From the NCBI RefSeq assembly GCF_001698125.1, contig NZ_CP013854.1, positions 1,054,001-1,118,000 of the forward strand: a stretch of DNA of 64,000 nucleotides, written 5' to 3'. Origin of the DNA: Pseudonocardia sp. HH130630-07. GTDB lineage: Bacteria; Actinomycetota; Actinomycetes; Mycobacteriales; Pseudonocardiaceae. Positions 46,065-53,388 of this stretch are shown one piece after another. The notes under the pieces were generated by a model. The model ran no database searches. It was not told where the DNA came from and saw only the letters and a list, made by a program, of their open reading frames with translations. The translations under genes were made by a program, and so were the position numbers. Each line of letters starts with the position of its first letter. The first letter of the stretch is position 1.

Positions 46065-46529
46065 GAACCCGTCAGGGGATTTCGTGTAGTTCGACCGTGC
46101 CCCCTGTGTCCTGCTCGGGGCGGGTGGTGTTCGTGGCGTGCTGGTGCGCCCGGTTGATCGTGGCGTCCACCGACACCTGTCAACACCGTCCAGTCGATCT
46201 CGCCCTTGGCGTCGGCCTGGGCCAACAGTGCGGCCAGCACGGTGTCCCAGGTGCCGTCAGCGGCGTAGCGGCGGTGTCGCTTCCACACCGTTTGCCAGGG
46301 CCCGAACTGCTCCCGCGGCAGATCTCGCCAGGGGATCCCGGTTCGGTATCGGAAGATGATCCCCTCCACCACGCGGCGATCCTCGCCGAACGGGTGCCCA
46401 CGCCGCCCGGCGTTGGAGGGCAGCAGCGGCCCGATCAACTGCCACTGAGCATCCGAGAGCAGCGCGAACCTCGACGAACTCACCGGCTCATCCTGCCGGC
46501 AGTCCGGACACCCATATGGGAGACACGCC
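45529..46529 (-). mobile_element. IS5-family element type 2, full-length copy (1001 bp)
   Basis: CTAG on both sides (45525-45528 and 46530-46533); ends GGCATGTCTCCCA and, in complement, GGCGTGTCTCCCA. orfA on the minus strand begins near 46483 and is broken by the same 10-bp insertion as the copy at 39477 (about 46175-46184). orfB is listed separately. Its right side truncates a response-regulator gene and its left side a protease gene, which do not match each other, so the flanks have been rearranged. Confidence 0.9.
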
Positions 46530-46533
46530 CTAG

Positions 46534-46800
46534 GGCGAAGGTGGTCAGCATGATCACCCGGACCCCCGCGGACGCCGGGTCGGCGGTGATCCGGCGCAGC
46601 GCGGCGAGGCCGTCGGTGCCCGGCATCCGGATATCCATCAGCACCACGTCCGGCCGCTGTGCGCCGACCAGTTCCACCGCCGCCGCGCCGTCGGCGGCCT
46701 CCCCGACGACCGTCAGGTCCTCCGCACAGTCGACGACGGTGCGGATCCCCGCCCGGATCAGCGGCTGGTCGTCGGCCAGCAGGACCCGGACCGGCGTCAC
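46534..46800 (-). pseudogene. NarL/FixJ-type response regulator, cut within the receiver domain
   Basis: GTG 46800 overlaps the kinase stop. About 89 residues remain: VRVLLADDQPLIRAGIRTVV (acidic pair DD), DVVLMDIRMPGTDGLAALRR (phospho-acceptor Asp in MDIRMPG) and VRVIMLTTFA (switch Thr). The CTAG/IS boundary follows at once; the Lys motif and LuxR-type HTH are gone. The cognate kinase upstream is therefore an orphan here. Confidence 0.88.
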
Positions 46801-47939
46801 GACACGGCCCCGGGCACCGGCAGGTCGGCCGCGACGCGCATGCCGCCGGAGTCCGCGCCGCCCACGACGAGCGTCCCGCCGACCGCCGCGGCACGTTCCC
46901 GCATCCCGAGGATCCCCCGTCCCTCCGGACGCGCTCCCGGACCGGGTCCGTCGTCGGACACCCGGACACGCACGCAGCCGGCGTCGTAGCGGATCTCGAC
47001 CACCGCCGACGCACCCGGCGCGTGCCGCATCGTGTTGGTCAGCGACTCCTGCACGATCCGGTACACCGCCACGATCCGGTACACCGCGCGCTCGGTGCCG
47101 GGTGGCACGACCGGCCGCCGCCCGGTCGTCCGGAACCCGACCCGGGTGCCGCCGAGTTCCGCCTCCGCCACCAGCCGGCCGACGTCCGGTGACGTCTCCG
47201 GGTCCCCGGTACCGGAACCGGTCCGGAGCAGGTCGATGGTGGCGCGCAGCTCGGACAGCGCCTGGCGGTTCGTCCGGACGACCGCCGTCAGGCACTCCCT
47301 GGCGTGCTCCGGATCCCGGTCGAGCACGGTCAGCGCCGCCCCCGCCTGCACACCGATCACGGTGAGGTTGTGCGCAACGACGTCGTGCACCTCGCGGGCC
47401 AGCTCCAGCCGTTGCTCCCCCTGCTCCCGCCTGCGGGTCTCGGCCCGGGCCGTGGCCGCCGCCCGCGACCGGGCCCGCACGGCGGACAGCCAGACCGGGA
47501 CCACCAGCCAGCCGGCGAAGCCCGCCGCCAGGGGGAGCAGCGACTCCCAGCGGTTCGTCGACACCACCGACGGCAGCTCGGCGAGCAGCCACGCCGCGGC
47601 GGCCCCGCCCACCCCGGCCAGGACGCCCCGGGTCCCGACCGCACCGGCGAAGGCGAACGCGGTCACCGAGACGGCGAGGAAGACCGGGCCGTAGGCGTAG
47701 TCGAGCACGAGGTACCCGGCGACGATCCCGACCGTCACCGCGAACGCCGCCCGCGGCCGGTGTCCACGGACCGCGACCGCCGCCACGGCGAGGACGAGCA
47801 GGGCGAGACCGAGCACGTCCAGCGGACGCTGCGGCGGCACCTGCCGCTGCTGGGCCGCGAGCGACCCGGCGACCAGCACGACGAGCAGCCCGACCGGCAG
47901 CAGGGCCGGGCGGGCCCACCGGAGGCGCGATGCCGTCAC
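46797..47939 (-). CDS. NarL-type sensor histidine kinase (HisKA_3)
   Basis: 380 residues from GTG 47939. Four to five N-terminal hydrophobic segments (ALLPVGLLVVLVAGSLAAQQ onward) form a membrane sensor of the DUF7134 kind. The HisKA_3 dimerisation motif ELAREVHDVVAHNLTVIGVQ contains the phospho-His; SLTNTMRHAPGASAVVEIRY (N box) and VSDDGPGPGARPEGRGILGM (G boxes) form the ATPase. An 18-bp perfect tandem duplication just before the N box repeats AVYRIV in frame and may alter kinase activity. It overlaps the truncated regulator (GTGA). Confidence 0.9.
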   Translation of the reverse strand: MTASRLRWARPALLPVGLLVVLVAGSLAAQQRQVPPQRPLDVLGLALLVLAVAAVAVRGHRPRAAFAVTVGIVAGYLVLDYAYGPVFLAVSVTAFAFAGAVGTRGVLAGVGGAAAAWLLAELPSVVSTNRWESLLPLAAGFAGWLVVPVWLSAVRARSRAAATARAETRRREQGEQRLELAREVHDVVAHNLTVIGVQAGAALTVLDRDPEHARECLTAVVRTNRQALSELRATIDLLRTGSGTGDPETSPDVGRLVAEAELGGTRVGFRTTGRRPVVPPGTERAVYRIVAVYRIVQESLTNTMRHAPGASAVVEIRYDAGCVRVRVSDDGPGPGARPEGRGILGMRERAAAVGGTLVVGGADSGGMRVAADLPVPGAVS

Positions 47940-48058
47940 GGGACCCGACCCTAGGCGCGTCCGGCCGTCGTGTCGTCGGCCCGGCGGCGTACGCCGCCCA
48001 CCGTAGGGCCGTCGCGGTGCCCGGCCCCTCCCCCGGGACCGGGCACCGCGGACCGCAC

Positions 48059-49798
48059 TCAGCCGGTACGGCCGGGCAGTGTGAACGACGGCGCGGCCGC
48101 GGCCGGCTTCGACGCGTTCGTCTGCCGGTAGGTCTGCAGCCAGGGGGCCGGGGCGCCCGGGAGCCCGGCGTCGTCGGACGGGTCGTCGAGCGCGAGGGTC
48201 AGTCGCGCGTCGCGCACCGTCACCGTCTCCCGCGACGGCGTCACCAGCCAGTCGTTGGCGTACGGGACGCCCGGCTCGACGGTGCCGATCTGCACCGCCA
48301 GGACGTGCCCGGCCGGCAGCGTCCAGTCCGTCGAGCGCAGCTCCACCGCGGTCGCGCCCGGCCGCAGTGCCGAGACCTGCTCGTCGAACACGACCGCCGT
48401 CCCGTCCGGCGCGACGTCGTGCAGGCGGACGAAGACGTTGCCGTGGCCGTGGGCGTCCAGCGCCACCCGCGGGGTACCGGTGATCCGGGTCGCGGCCGGC
48501 ACCGGCTCGGACCGCGCGACGAACGCGTTGCGCGGACCGGCGGGCAGGCCGTCGTCGACGTAGGAGCCGCCGCCGAGGCCGACCGTCGCCGTGCGGTCGG
48601 ACACCGGCCAGGTGTCCTGGGCACGCCAGGCACCGGTGCTGTCCTGGATCGCCACCGGCGGGTACGCCACCGGCGGTGCGATGCCCTTCAGGTGCTCGTC
48701 GTAGAACGACAGCGCCTCGTCGAACCAGCCCTCCCGGCCGGTCTCCAGCCGCCCGTCCGGGGTGCGGTCGTTGCCCCGCTTGTGGTCCCACTGCCCCAGC
48801 CAGGCGCGCTGCGGGCCCTCGTGGCCGGCGAGGAACTCCTCGATGCCCTCGGCCTCGGTGTTCCACTCCAGGAAGCCCTGGGTGACGAACAGCGGGGTGC
48901 TCGTGCCCTTCGCCCGCTCCGGCAGGTCGCGCACCCGCCAGGTCTCGGAGTCCTCGTTCGGGTCCATGTAGGTCGCGGTGTTGACCACCGTGCACTCCGG
49001 GTGCGGCCCGGTCGGGCCGTCGTAGCCGGCGTTGGCCAGGTAGCGCGGGTCGTCGTCGGGCATCTGCGGCAGCGTCGCGATCGTGTTGTAGACCTCGGAC
49101 ACCGAGCTGATCGTCGTGCGGGGGACGCCGCCGGAGCGCATGTTCCGGTAGATGTCCCAGATCGGCTCCATCGCGATGACGCCCTTCAGCGCCGGGTGGT
49201 CCAGGGTGCTCCCCACCAGCGCCGTCACCGCGTCCTGGGACTTGCCGTACATGCCGACCGAGCCGGTCGACCACGGCTGCGCCGCCGCCCAGCCGATCGC
49301 CGCGGACACGTCGGCCCGCTCCCCCGGGCCGGCGAGCAGCTCGGCGCAGCCGGCGGATCCGCCGTACCCGCGGGTGTCGACCAGGACGAGTGCGTAGCCC
49401 CGGTCCAGCAGACCGCCCTCGGTGACCAGGTCGGTGAACCGCCCGGACGGGCCGGTGTGCGCGAAGCCCTCCACCGTCATCTCCCCGGAGTGCCCGAAGT
49501 AGGCGCCGGCCGAGAGGATCGCCGGCACCTTCTGCCCCTCGGCGAGCCCCTCCGGGAGCAGCACGTCGGCGTGCAGCTCGACGCCGTCGGCCGACGGGAA
49601 GTAGTGCTGGGTCCAGACGGCCCCCTCGGGCACCCGGTCGTTCTGCGCGTGCGTGACGCCCTCGGTCGCCGTGGCCACCGCGCCGGTGGCCGCCGGGGTG
49701 GCGGCGCAGCCGGCGAGCAGGCCGACGACGAGCACCGCGGCGGCCGCGACCGCCAGTGTCACGGACCGCCCGCGGGGGCGCCCCCGTCCGTCCGACAT
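48059..49798 (-). CDS. CocE/NonD-family (X-Pro dipeptidyl-peptidase, S15) lipoprotein hydrolase
   Basis: 579 residues. Signal region VTLAVAAAAVLVVGLLAGCA has a lipobox (LLAGC), so it is predicted to be a membrane-anchored exported lipoprotein. The alpha/beta-hydrolase core has LVLVDTRGYGGSAGCAELL and GSVGMYGKSQDAVTALVGST, where the S15 nucleophile motif GxSYxG appears as GKSQDA. A C-terminal jelly-roll XPD domain (FVRLHDVAPDGTAVVFDEQV) follows. The enzyme should cleave esters or N-terminal X-Pro peptides; the substrate is unknown. Divergent from the MerR gene, with a palindrome between them. Confidence 0.85.
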   Translation of the reverse strand: MSDGRGRPRGRSVTLAVAAAAVLVVGLLAGCAATPAATGAVATATEGVTHAQNDRVPEGAVWTQHYFPSADGVELHADVLLPEGLAEGQKVPAILSAGAYFGHSGEMTVEGFAHTGPSGRFTDLVTEGGLLDRGYALVLVDTRGYGGSAGCAELLAGPGERADVSAAIGWAAAQPWSTGSVGMYGKSQDAVTALVGSTLDHPALKGVIAMEPIWDIYRNMRSGGVPRTTISSVSEVYNTIATLPQMPDDDPRYLANAGYDGPTGPHPECTVVNTATYMDPNEDSETWRVRDLPERAKGTSTPLFVTQGFLEWNTEAEGIEEFLAGHEGPQRAWLGQWDHKRGNDRTPDGRLETGREGWFDEALSFYDEHLKGIAPPVAYPPVAIQDSTGAWRAQDTWPVSDRTATVGLGGGSYVDDGLPAGPRNAFVARSEPVPAATRITGTPRVALDAHGHGNVFVRLHDVAPDGTAVVFDEQVSALRPGATAVELRSTDWTLPAGHVLAVQIGTVEPGVPYANDWLVTPSRETVTVRDARLTLALDDPSDDAGLPGAPAPWLQTYRQTNASKPAAAAPSFTLPGRTG

Positions 49799-49928
49799 CG
49801 TGGTCCCCCTCCGTCCGGGTCACCGCGGACGCGGTGATCACCCGTTCACCAGACACTCGGCCGCTGCGGCACACTCAACGATCGGCCGGAGTGATCCACG
49901 ACACAGACGGTTCGGCGGGCCGGCGGGC

Positions 49929-49949
49929 TTGACCTTGACCCGAGGTCAA
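49929..49949 (+). promoter_or_regulatory. MerR-type operator/promoter palindrome
   Basis: TTGACCT (49929-49935), 7-base spacer, AGGTCAA (49943-49949): a perfect 7-bp inverted repeat starting with a -35-like TTGACC, 16 bases before the MerR start and between divergent genes. Typical of autoregulated MerR sites. Confidence 0.55.
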
Positions 49950-49965
49950 CCCGGACAGTTCCGGT

Positions 49966-50769
49966 ATGACCACCTCGCCGGAGCCCGGACCGACCCGGGG
50001 CGGGCTCACGATCGGGCAGGCCGCGGCCTTCGCCGGCGTCACGATCAAGACCATCCGGCACTACCACCGGTCCGGTCTGCTCGACGAGCCGCGCCGCGAC
50101 CGCTCCGGCTACCGCCGCTACTCCTCCGCCGACCTGTACCGGCTGGTGCAGGTCCGCACGCTGGCCGAGGCCGGGGTGGCACTCGCCGAGATCGGGGACC
50201 TGCTCGACGCCGATCCCGAGGCGTTCGCCGACACCGTCGCCGACGTCGGACGCCAGCTCGACGACCGGATCGCCGCTCTGCTGGCCCGCCGCGAGCTGCT
50301 GCACCGGCTGGCCGACGGCGACCGGGCGCTGCTGCCCGACCGGGCCTGCGCCGTCCTCGAACGGTTCACCGCGCTCGGCTTCCGGCCCGACTACGTGGCC
50401 GCCCAGCGCGAGGCGCTCGTGCTCGCCAGGGCCCTGGCACCGGTGTTGTTCGACGCCCACGTGGCCCAGCTGGAGCAGCGGCTGGGCGACCCCACCTACG
50501 TCGAGCTGCAACAACGCAGCTGGGACGCGATGGCCTGGGCACCCGAGGACCCGCGGCTGCCCGGGCTCGCCGACGCGCTCGCGGAGAACCTGCTCTCCGA
50601 CCGCGCGCTGCTCCAGGCGCACGCCGCCGTCTTCGCCACCCCGGACGCCGTCACCCGCTACGGGCTGGTCAACAACCACCGGGCCGACCTGATGCCGACC
50701 CTCGCCCGGCTCACCGAGCTGGTCGAGGACCGGTTGCGCGCGGCGGGGCTCCCCGTCCCGCGCCAGTGA
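49966..50769 (+). CDS. MerR-family transcriptional regulator
   Basis: 267 residues. LTIGQAAAFAGVTIKTIRHY and HRSGLLDEPRRDRSGYRRYS form the MerR winged helix; VRTLAEAGVALAEIGDLLDA starts the dimerisation helix. The about 140-residue C-terminal domain is long, as in drug-sensing TipA/BmrR-type members, and has no metal-binding Cys. It is followed after 32 bases by a P450 gene, a likely target or partner, and faces a divergent hydrolase gene across a candidate operator. Confidence 0.9.
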   Translation: MTTSPEPGPTRGGLTIGQAAAFAGVTIKTIRHYHRSGLLDEPRRDRSGYRRYSSADLYRLVQVRTLAEAGVALAEIGDLLDADPEAFADTVADVGRQLDDRIAALLARRELLHRLADGDRALLPDRACAVLERFTALGFRPDYVAAQREALVLARALAPVLFDAHVAQLEQRLGDPTYVELQQRSWDAMAWAPEDPRLPGLADALAENLLSDRALLQAHAAVFATPDAVTRYGLVNNHRADLMPTLARLTELVEDRLRAAGLPVPRQ

Positions 50770-50801
50770 CCCACCGCCGTCCCACCACACAGGAGCGTCC
50801 G

Positions 50802-52058
50802 ATGCGCCACCCGTCCACCGATCTGCGCGGCCTGCCCACCGACCGCGACGCCGGGCCGTTCGACCCGCCGCGGGCGATCACCCGGCTGCGGGAGACGCGA
50901 CCGGTCAGCCCGCTCGTGTTCCCCGACGGCCACGAGGGCTGGGTCGTCACCGGCCACGAGGCCGTCCGCTCGCTGCTGGCCGACCGGCGGTTCAGCTCGC
51001 GGCTGGACATCGGCCCCCTGCACGAGGCCATCGAGATCCCCGGGATGCCGGTCGCCACCGAACCGTCCCCGCAGGTCCCCGGCCTGTTCATCGCGATGGA
51101 CCCGCCGGACCACACCCGGCTGCGGCGCCGGCTCACCGGGGCCTTCACCGTGCGGCGGATGCGGCTGCTCACCGAGCAGATCGACGCCGTCGTCGAGGAC
51201 CGGCTGGACGCGATGGCCCGGCTCGTCCCGCCGGTCGACCTGGTCGGCGAGTTCGCCCTGCCGGTGCCGTCGCTGGTCATCTGCGCGCTGCTCGGCGTCC
51301 CCTACGACGACCGGGACCACTTCCAGACCCACTCCGCGCGCTTCCTCGACACCGGCCTGACGGTCGAGGAGAAGATCGAGTCCTACCTGGCGCTCACCGG
51401 CTACCTGCGCGAGCTCGTCACCCGCAAGCGCGCCGACCCGGCCGACGACATCCTGTCCGACCTCGCCCGCCAGGACGACCTCGAGATCGAGGAGCTGACC
51501 GGCGTCGCGTTCCTGCTGCTGCTCGCCGGGCACGAGACGACCGCCAACATGCTGGGGCTCGGCACGCTCGCCCTGCTCGAGCACCCGGACCAGCTGGCCG
51601 ACCTGCGCGCGGACCCGGAGCTGATGCCCGGGGCCGTCGAGGAGCTGCTGCGCTACCTGTCCATCGCCGACCTCTTCTACCGCTACACGACCGAGGACGT
51701 CGACCTCGGCGGGGAGACGATCCCCGCCGGGTCCACCGTCGTCGTGTCCCTGCTGGCGGCCAACCGCGACCCGCTGCGCTTCACCGACCCGGACACCCTC
51801 GACATCCGCCGCAACGCCCGCGGCCAGCTGTCCTTCGGGCACGGCGTGCACCAGTGCCTCGGCCAGCAACTGGCCCGGACCGAGATGCGCGCCGGGTTCA
51901 CCGGACTGTTCCGGCGGTTCCCGGACCTGCGGCTCGCCGTCGACGTCGCCGAGGTGCCGCTGCGGACGAACATGCGGCTCTACGGCGTGCACTCGCTACC
52001 CGTGACCTGGCACCAGGTGCTCGGTCCGGACGGCGTGCGCGGCCCGGTAGATCAGTGA
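50802..52058 (+). CDS. Cytochrome P450 (bacterial class I)
   Basis: 418 residues from ATG 50802, RBS AGGAG. I-helix VAFLLLLAGHETTANMLGLG (AGxET), K-helix EELLRYLS (ExxR) and heme-binding loop LSFGHGVHQCLGQQLARTE with the axial Cys. Length and pattern match soluble actinobacterial P450s such as CYP105/107. No ferredoxin or reductase gene lies nearby, so redox partners must be elsewhere. Its last 63 bp overlap the convergent catalase-like gene. Confidence 0.92.
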   Translation: MRHPSTDLRGLPTDRDAGPFDPPRAITRLRETRPVSPLVFPDGHEGWVVTGHEAVRSLLADRRFSSRLDIGPLHEAIEIPGMPVATEPSPQVPGLFIAMDPPDHTRLRRRLTGAFTVRRMRLLTEQIDAVVEDRLDAMARLVPPVDLVGEFALPVPSLVICALLGVPYDDRDHFQTHSARFLDTGLTVEEKIESYLALTGYLRELVTRKRADPADDILSDLARQDDLEIEELTGVAFLLLLAGHETTANMLGLGTLALLEHPDQLADLRADPELMPGAVEELLRYLSIADLFYRYTTEDVDLGGETIPAGSTVVVSLLAANRDPLRFTDPDTLDIRRNARGQLSFGHGVHQCLGQQLARTEMRAGFTGLFRRFPDLRLAVDVAEVPLRTNMRLYGVHSLPVTWHQVLGPDGVRGPVDQ

Positions 52059-53072
52059 CCGGGCGTGGTGGACCGCAGCCGGCTCCCGCGGTGAACGGCC
52101 CAGCGTGATCCCGAGGCCCTCGGGGGCCACCGCCGGGTCGAAGAGCGCAGGCTCCGCGACGGCCTCGTCGACCACCTCGTCCAGCACCAGCTCGCCGACG
52201 GTGCGGAACGGGTACTCCGGCTCCGGCCAGGACCGGGTCGGGACGACCGCGGCCAGGTTCGCGTCCGCGTCGGCACCCAGCGGGTGGAGCTGGAGCTGCA
52301 GCAGCGCCCGCACCCCGCCCTGCTCCGCCCGCCGGCTCAGGTCGTCGCGCAACGCCGTCGGCGGGCGGGGATCGGCGGGATCGCGCTCCAGCCCGGCCGG
52401 TGGCAACGGCCGCCCCCCGGGCTCCGGGTGCGCGGTGTCCGGCACGTCCGCACCGGGGACCAGCCGGTAGCGCACGAGCCAGGGGCGCCCGGTCGCGTCG
52501 ACGAGGACCCGGGGCACCTGGGAGTGGTAGTGGTGCCGGTCCAGCCCGAGCGCGCCGTCACGGACCTGTTCCCACAGCAGCGCGGCCGTGTCGTCGGGCA
52601 GGGTGCGGACGAGCTCGGCGCGGCCCGTCGCGTCGGTGAGCGCGAAGGCCACGAACGCCGCCGGGTCGCGGACGAACAGCCGGGGCCCGGTGTTGAGCGT
52701 CAGCGCGAACGGGGACCGGCCCGGTTCCGTGGGGTCCTCGGGGTCCAGCCAGCGCAGCGAGACCCCGCGGACGCCGGGGACGAGATCGTCGGGGGACATG
52801 CCGCTGCTGTAGCGGGCGAGCACCGGGTGGCTGCGGCCCGCGGCGAGGAACGGGTGGACGGGCACCCCGGGCGCGTCGACGAACCGCAGGGTGCCCCGCA
52901 GCACCGCGGCCCGGCCGTGGAACAGCCTGCGGCGGGTCTCCCGTCCGGACGCGGTCACCGCGGAGAACGCGGCGACCAGCTCCCGGAACTCGGTGTCGAC
53001 GTCGTGCAGCCGGGGGTCGTCCGGGCCGGTGCAGAGCCGGAGCCCGGGCACCTCGTCGTCGCGCGTCGTCAC
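51996..53072 (-). CDS. Catalase-family-like heme protein
   Basis: 358 residues from GTG 53072, preceded by GGGAGG at good spacing; longer upstream starts lack such a site. VLRGTLRFVDAPGVPVHPFL, HPVLARYSSGMSPDDLVPGV and RGVSLRWLDPEDPTEPGRSP resemble the catalase core (arm plus VRFSxxxGxxDxxRGxA pattern), but the classic catalytic His and proximal Tyr motifs are not evident in the usual form. Small catalase-like proteins may be peroxidases or hydroperoxide-processing enzymes. Function uncertain. Confidence 0.6.
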   Translation of the reverse strand: MTTRDDEVPGLRLCTGPDDPRLHDVDTEFRELVAAFSAVTASGRETRRRLFHGRAAVLRGTLRFVDAPGVPVHPFLAAGRSHPVLARYSSGMSPDDLVPGVRGVSLRWLDPEDPTEPGRSPFALTLNTGPRLFVRDPAAFVAFALTDATGRAELVRTLPDDTAALLWEQVRDGALGLDRHHYHSQVPRVLVDATGRPWLVRYRLVPGADVPDTAHPEPGGRPLPPAGLERDPADPRPPTALRDDLSRRAEQGGVRALLQLQLHPLGADADANLAAVVPTRSWPEPEYPFRTVGELVLDEVVDEAVAEPALFDPAVAPEGLGITLGRSPREPAAVHHARSLIYRAAHAVRTEHLVPGHG

Positions 53073-53388
53073 CGGTCGTGCCTCCCGGCGTCCGGGCCGC
53101 TCGTCACTGGTTCGGTCGGCCGCATCCGGCGCGTCCCTCCGTCGTGGCGGTGCCGCTCCGAGGTCGACACTCTCCGTCACCATGTCGGGTCGCGCGCCAC
53201 GAACGGGGCCCGTGACGGGGTCGCGAACGTCGCACCGAGGGTGATCCCTCACGATTCGCCCATCGATCGGCCGCACCGCCCGCGGGACGCACGCATGACC
53301 GGGGTCACCACGGCTTGAGCATGCCGTTGCGGCACACCCTCTACTGGGCCGCGGACCGACCGACAACCGATTCCCGAGGGAGATCACC

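Noticed and set aside
47930..49837. 635-residue plus-strand frame
   Set aside because: Shadow of the minus-strand CocE-family hydrolase, which has a lipobox and S15 motifs.
46797..49874. Single 1025-residue minus-strand frame
   Set aside because: Only the last 380 codons are a real gene (histidine kinase from GTG 47939). The rest is Arg/Gly-rich antisense or off-frame sequence over the CocE-type hydrolase gene.
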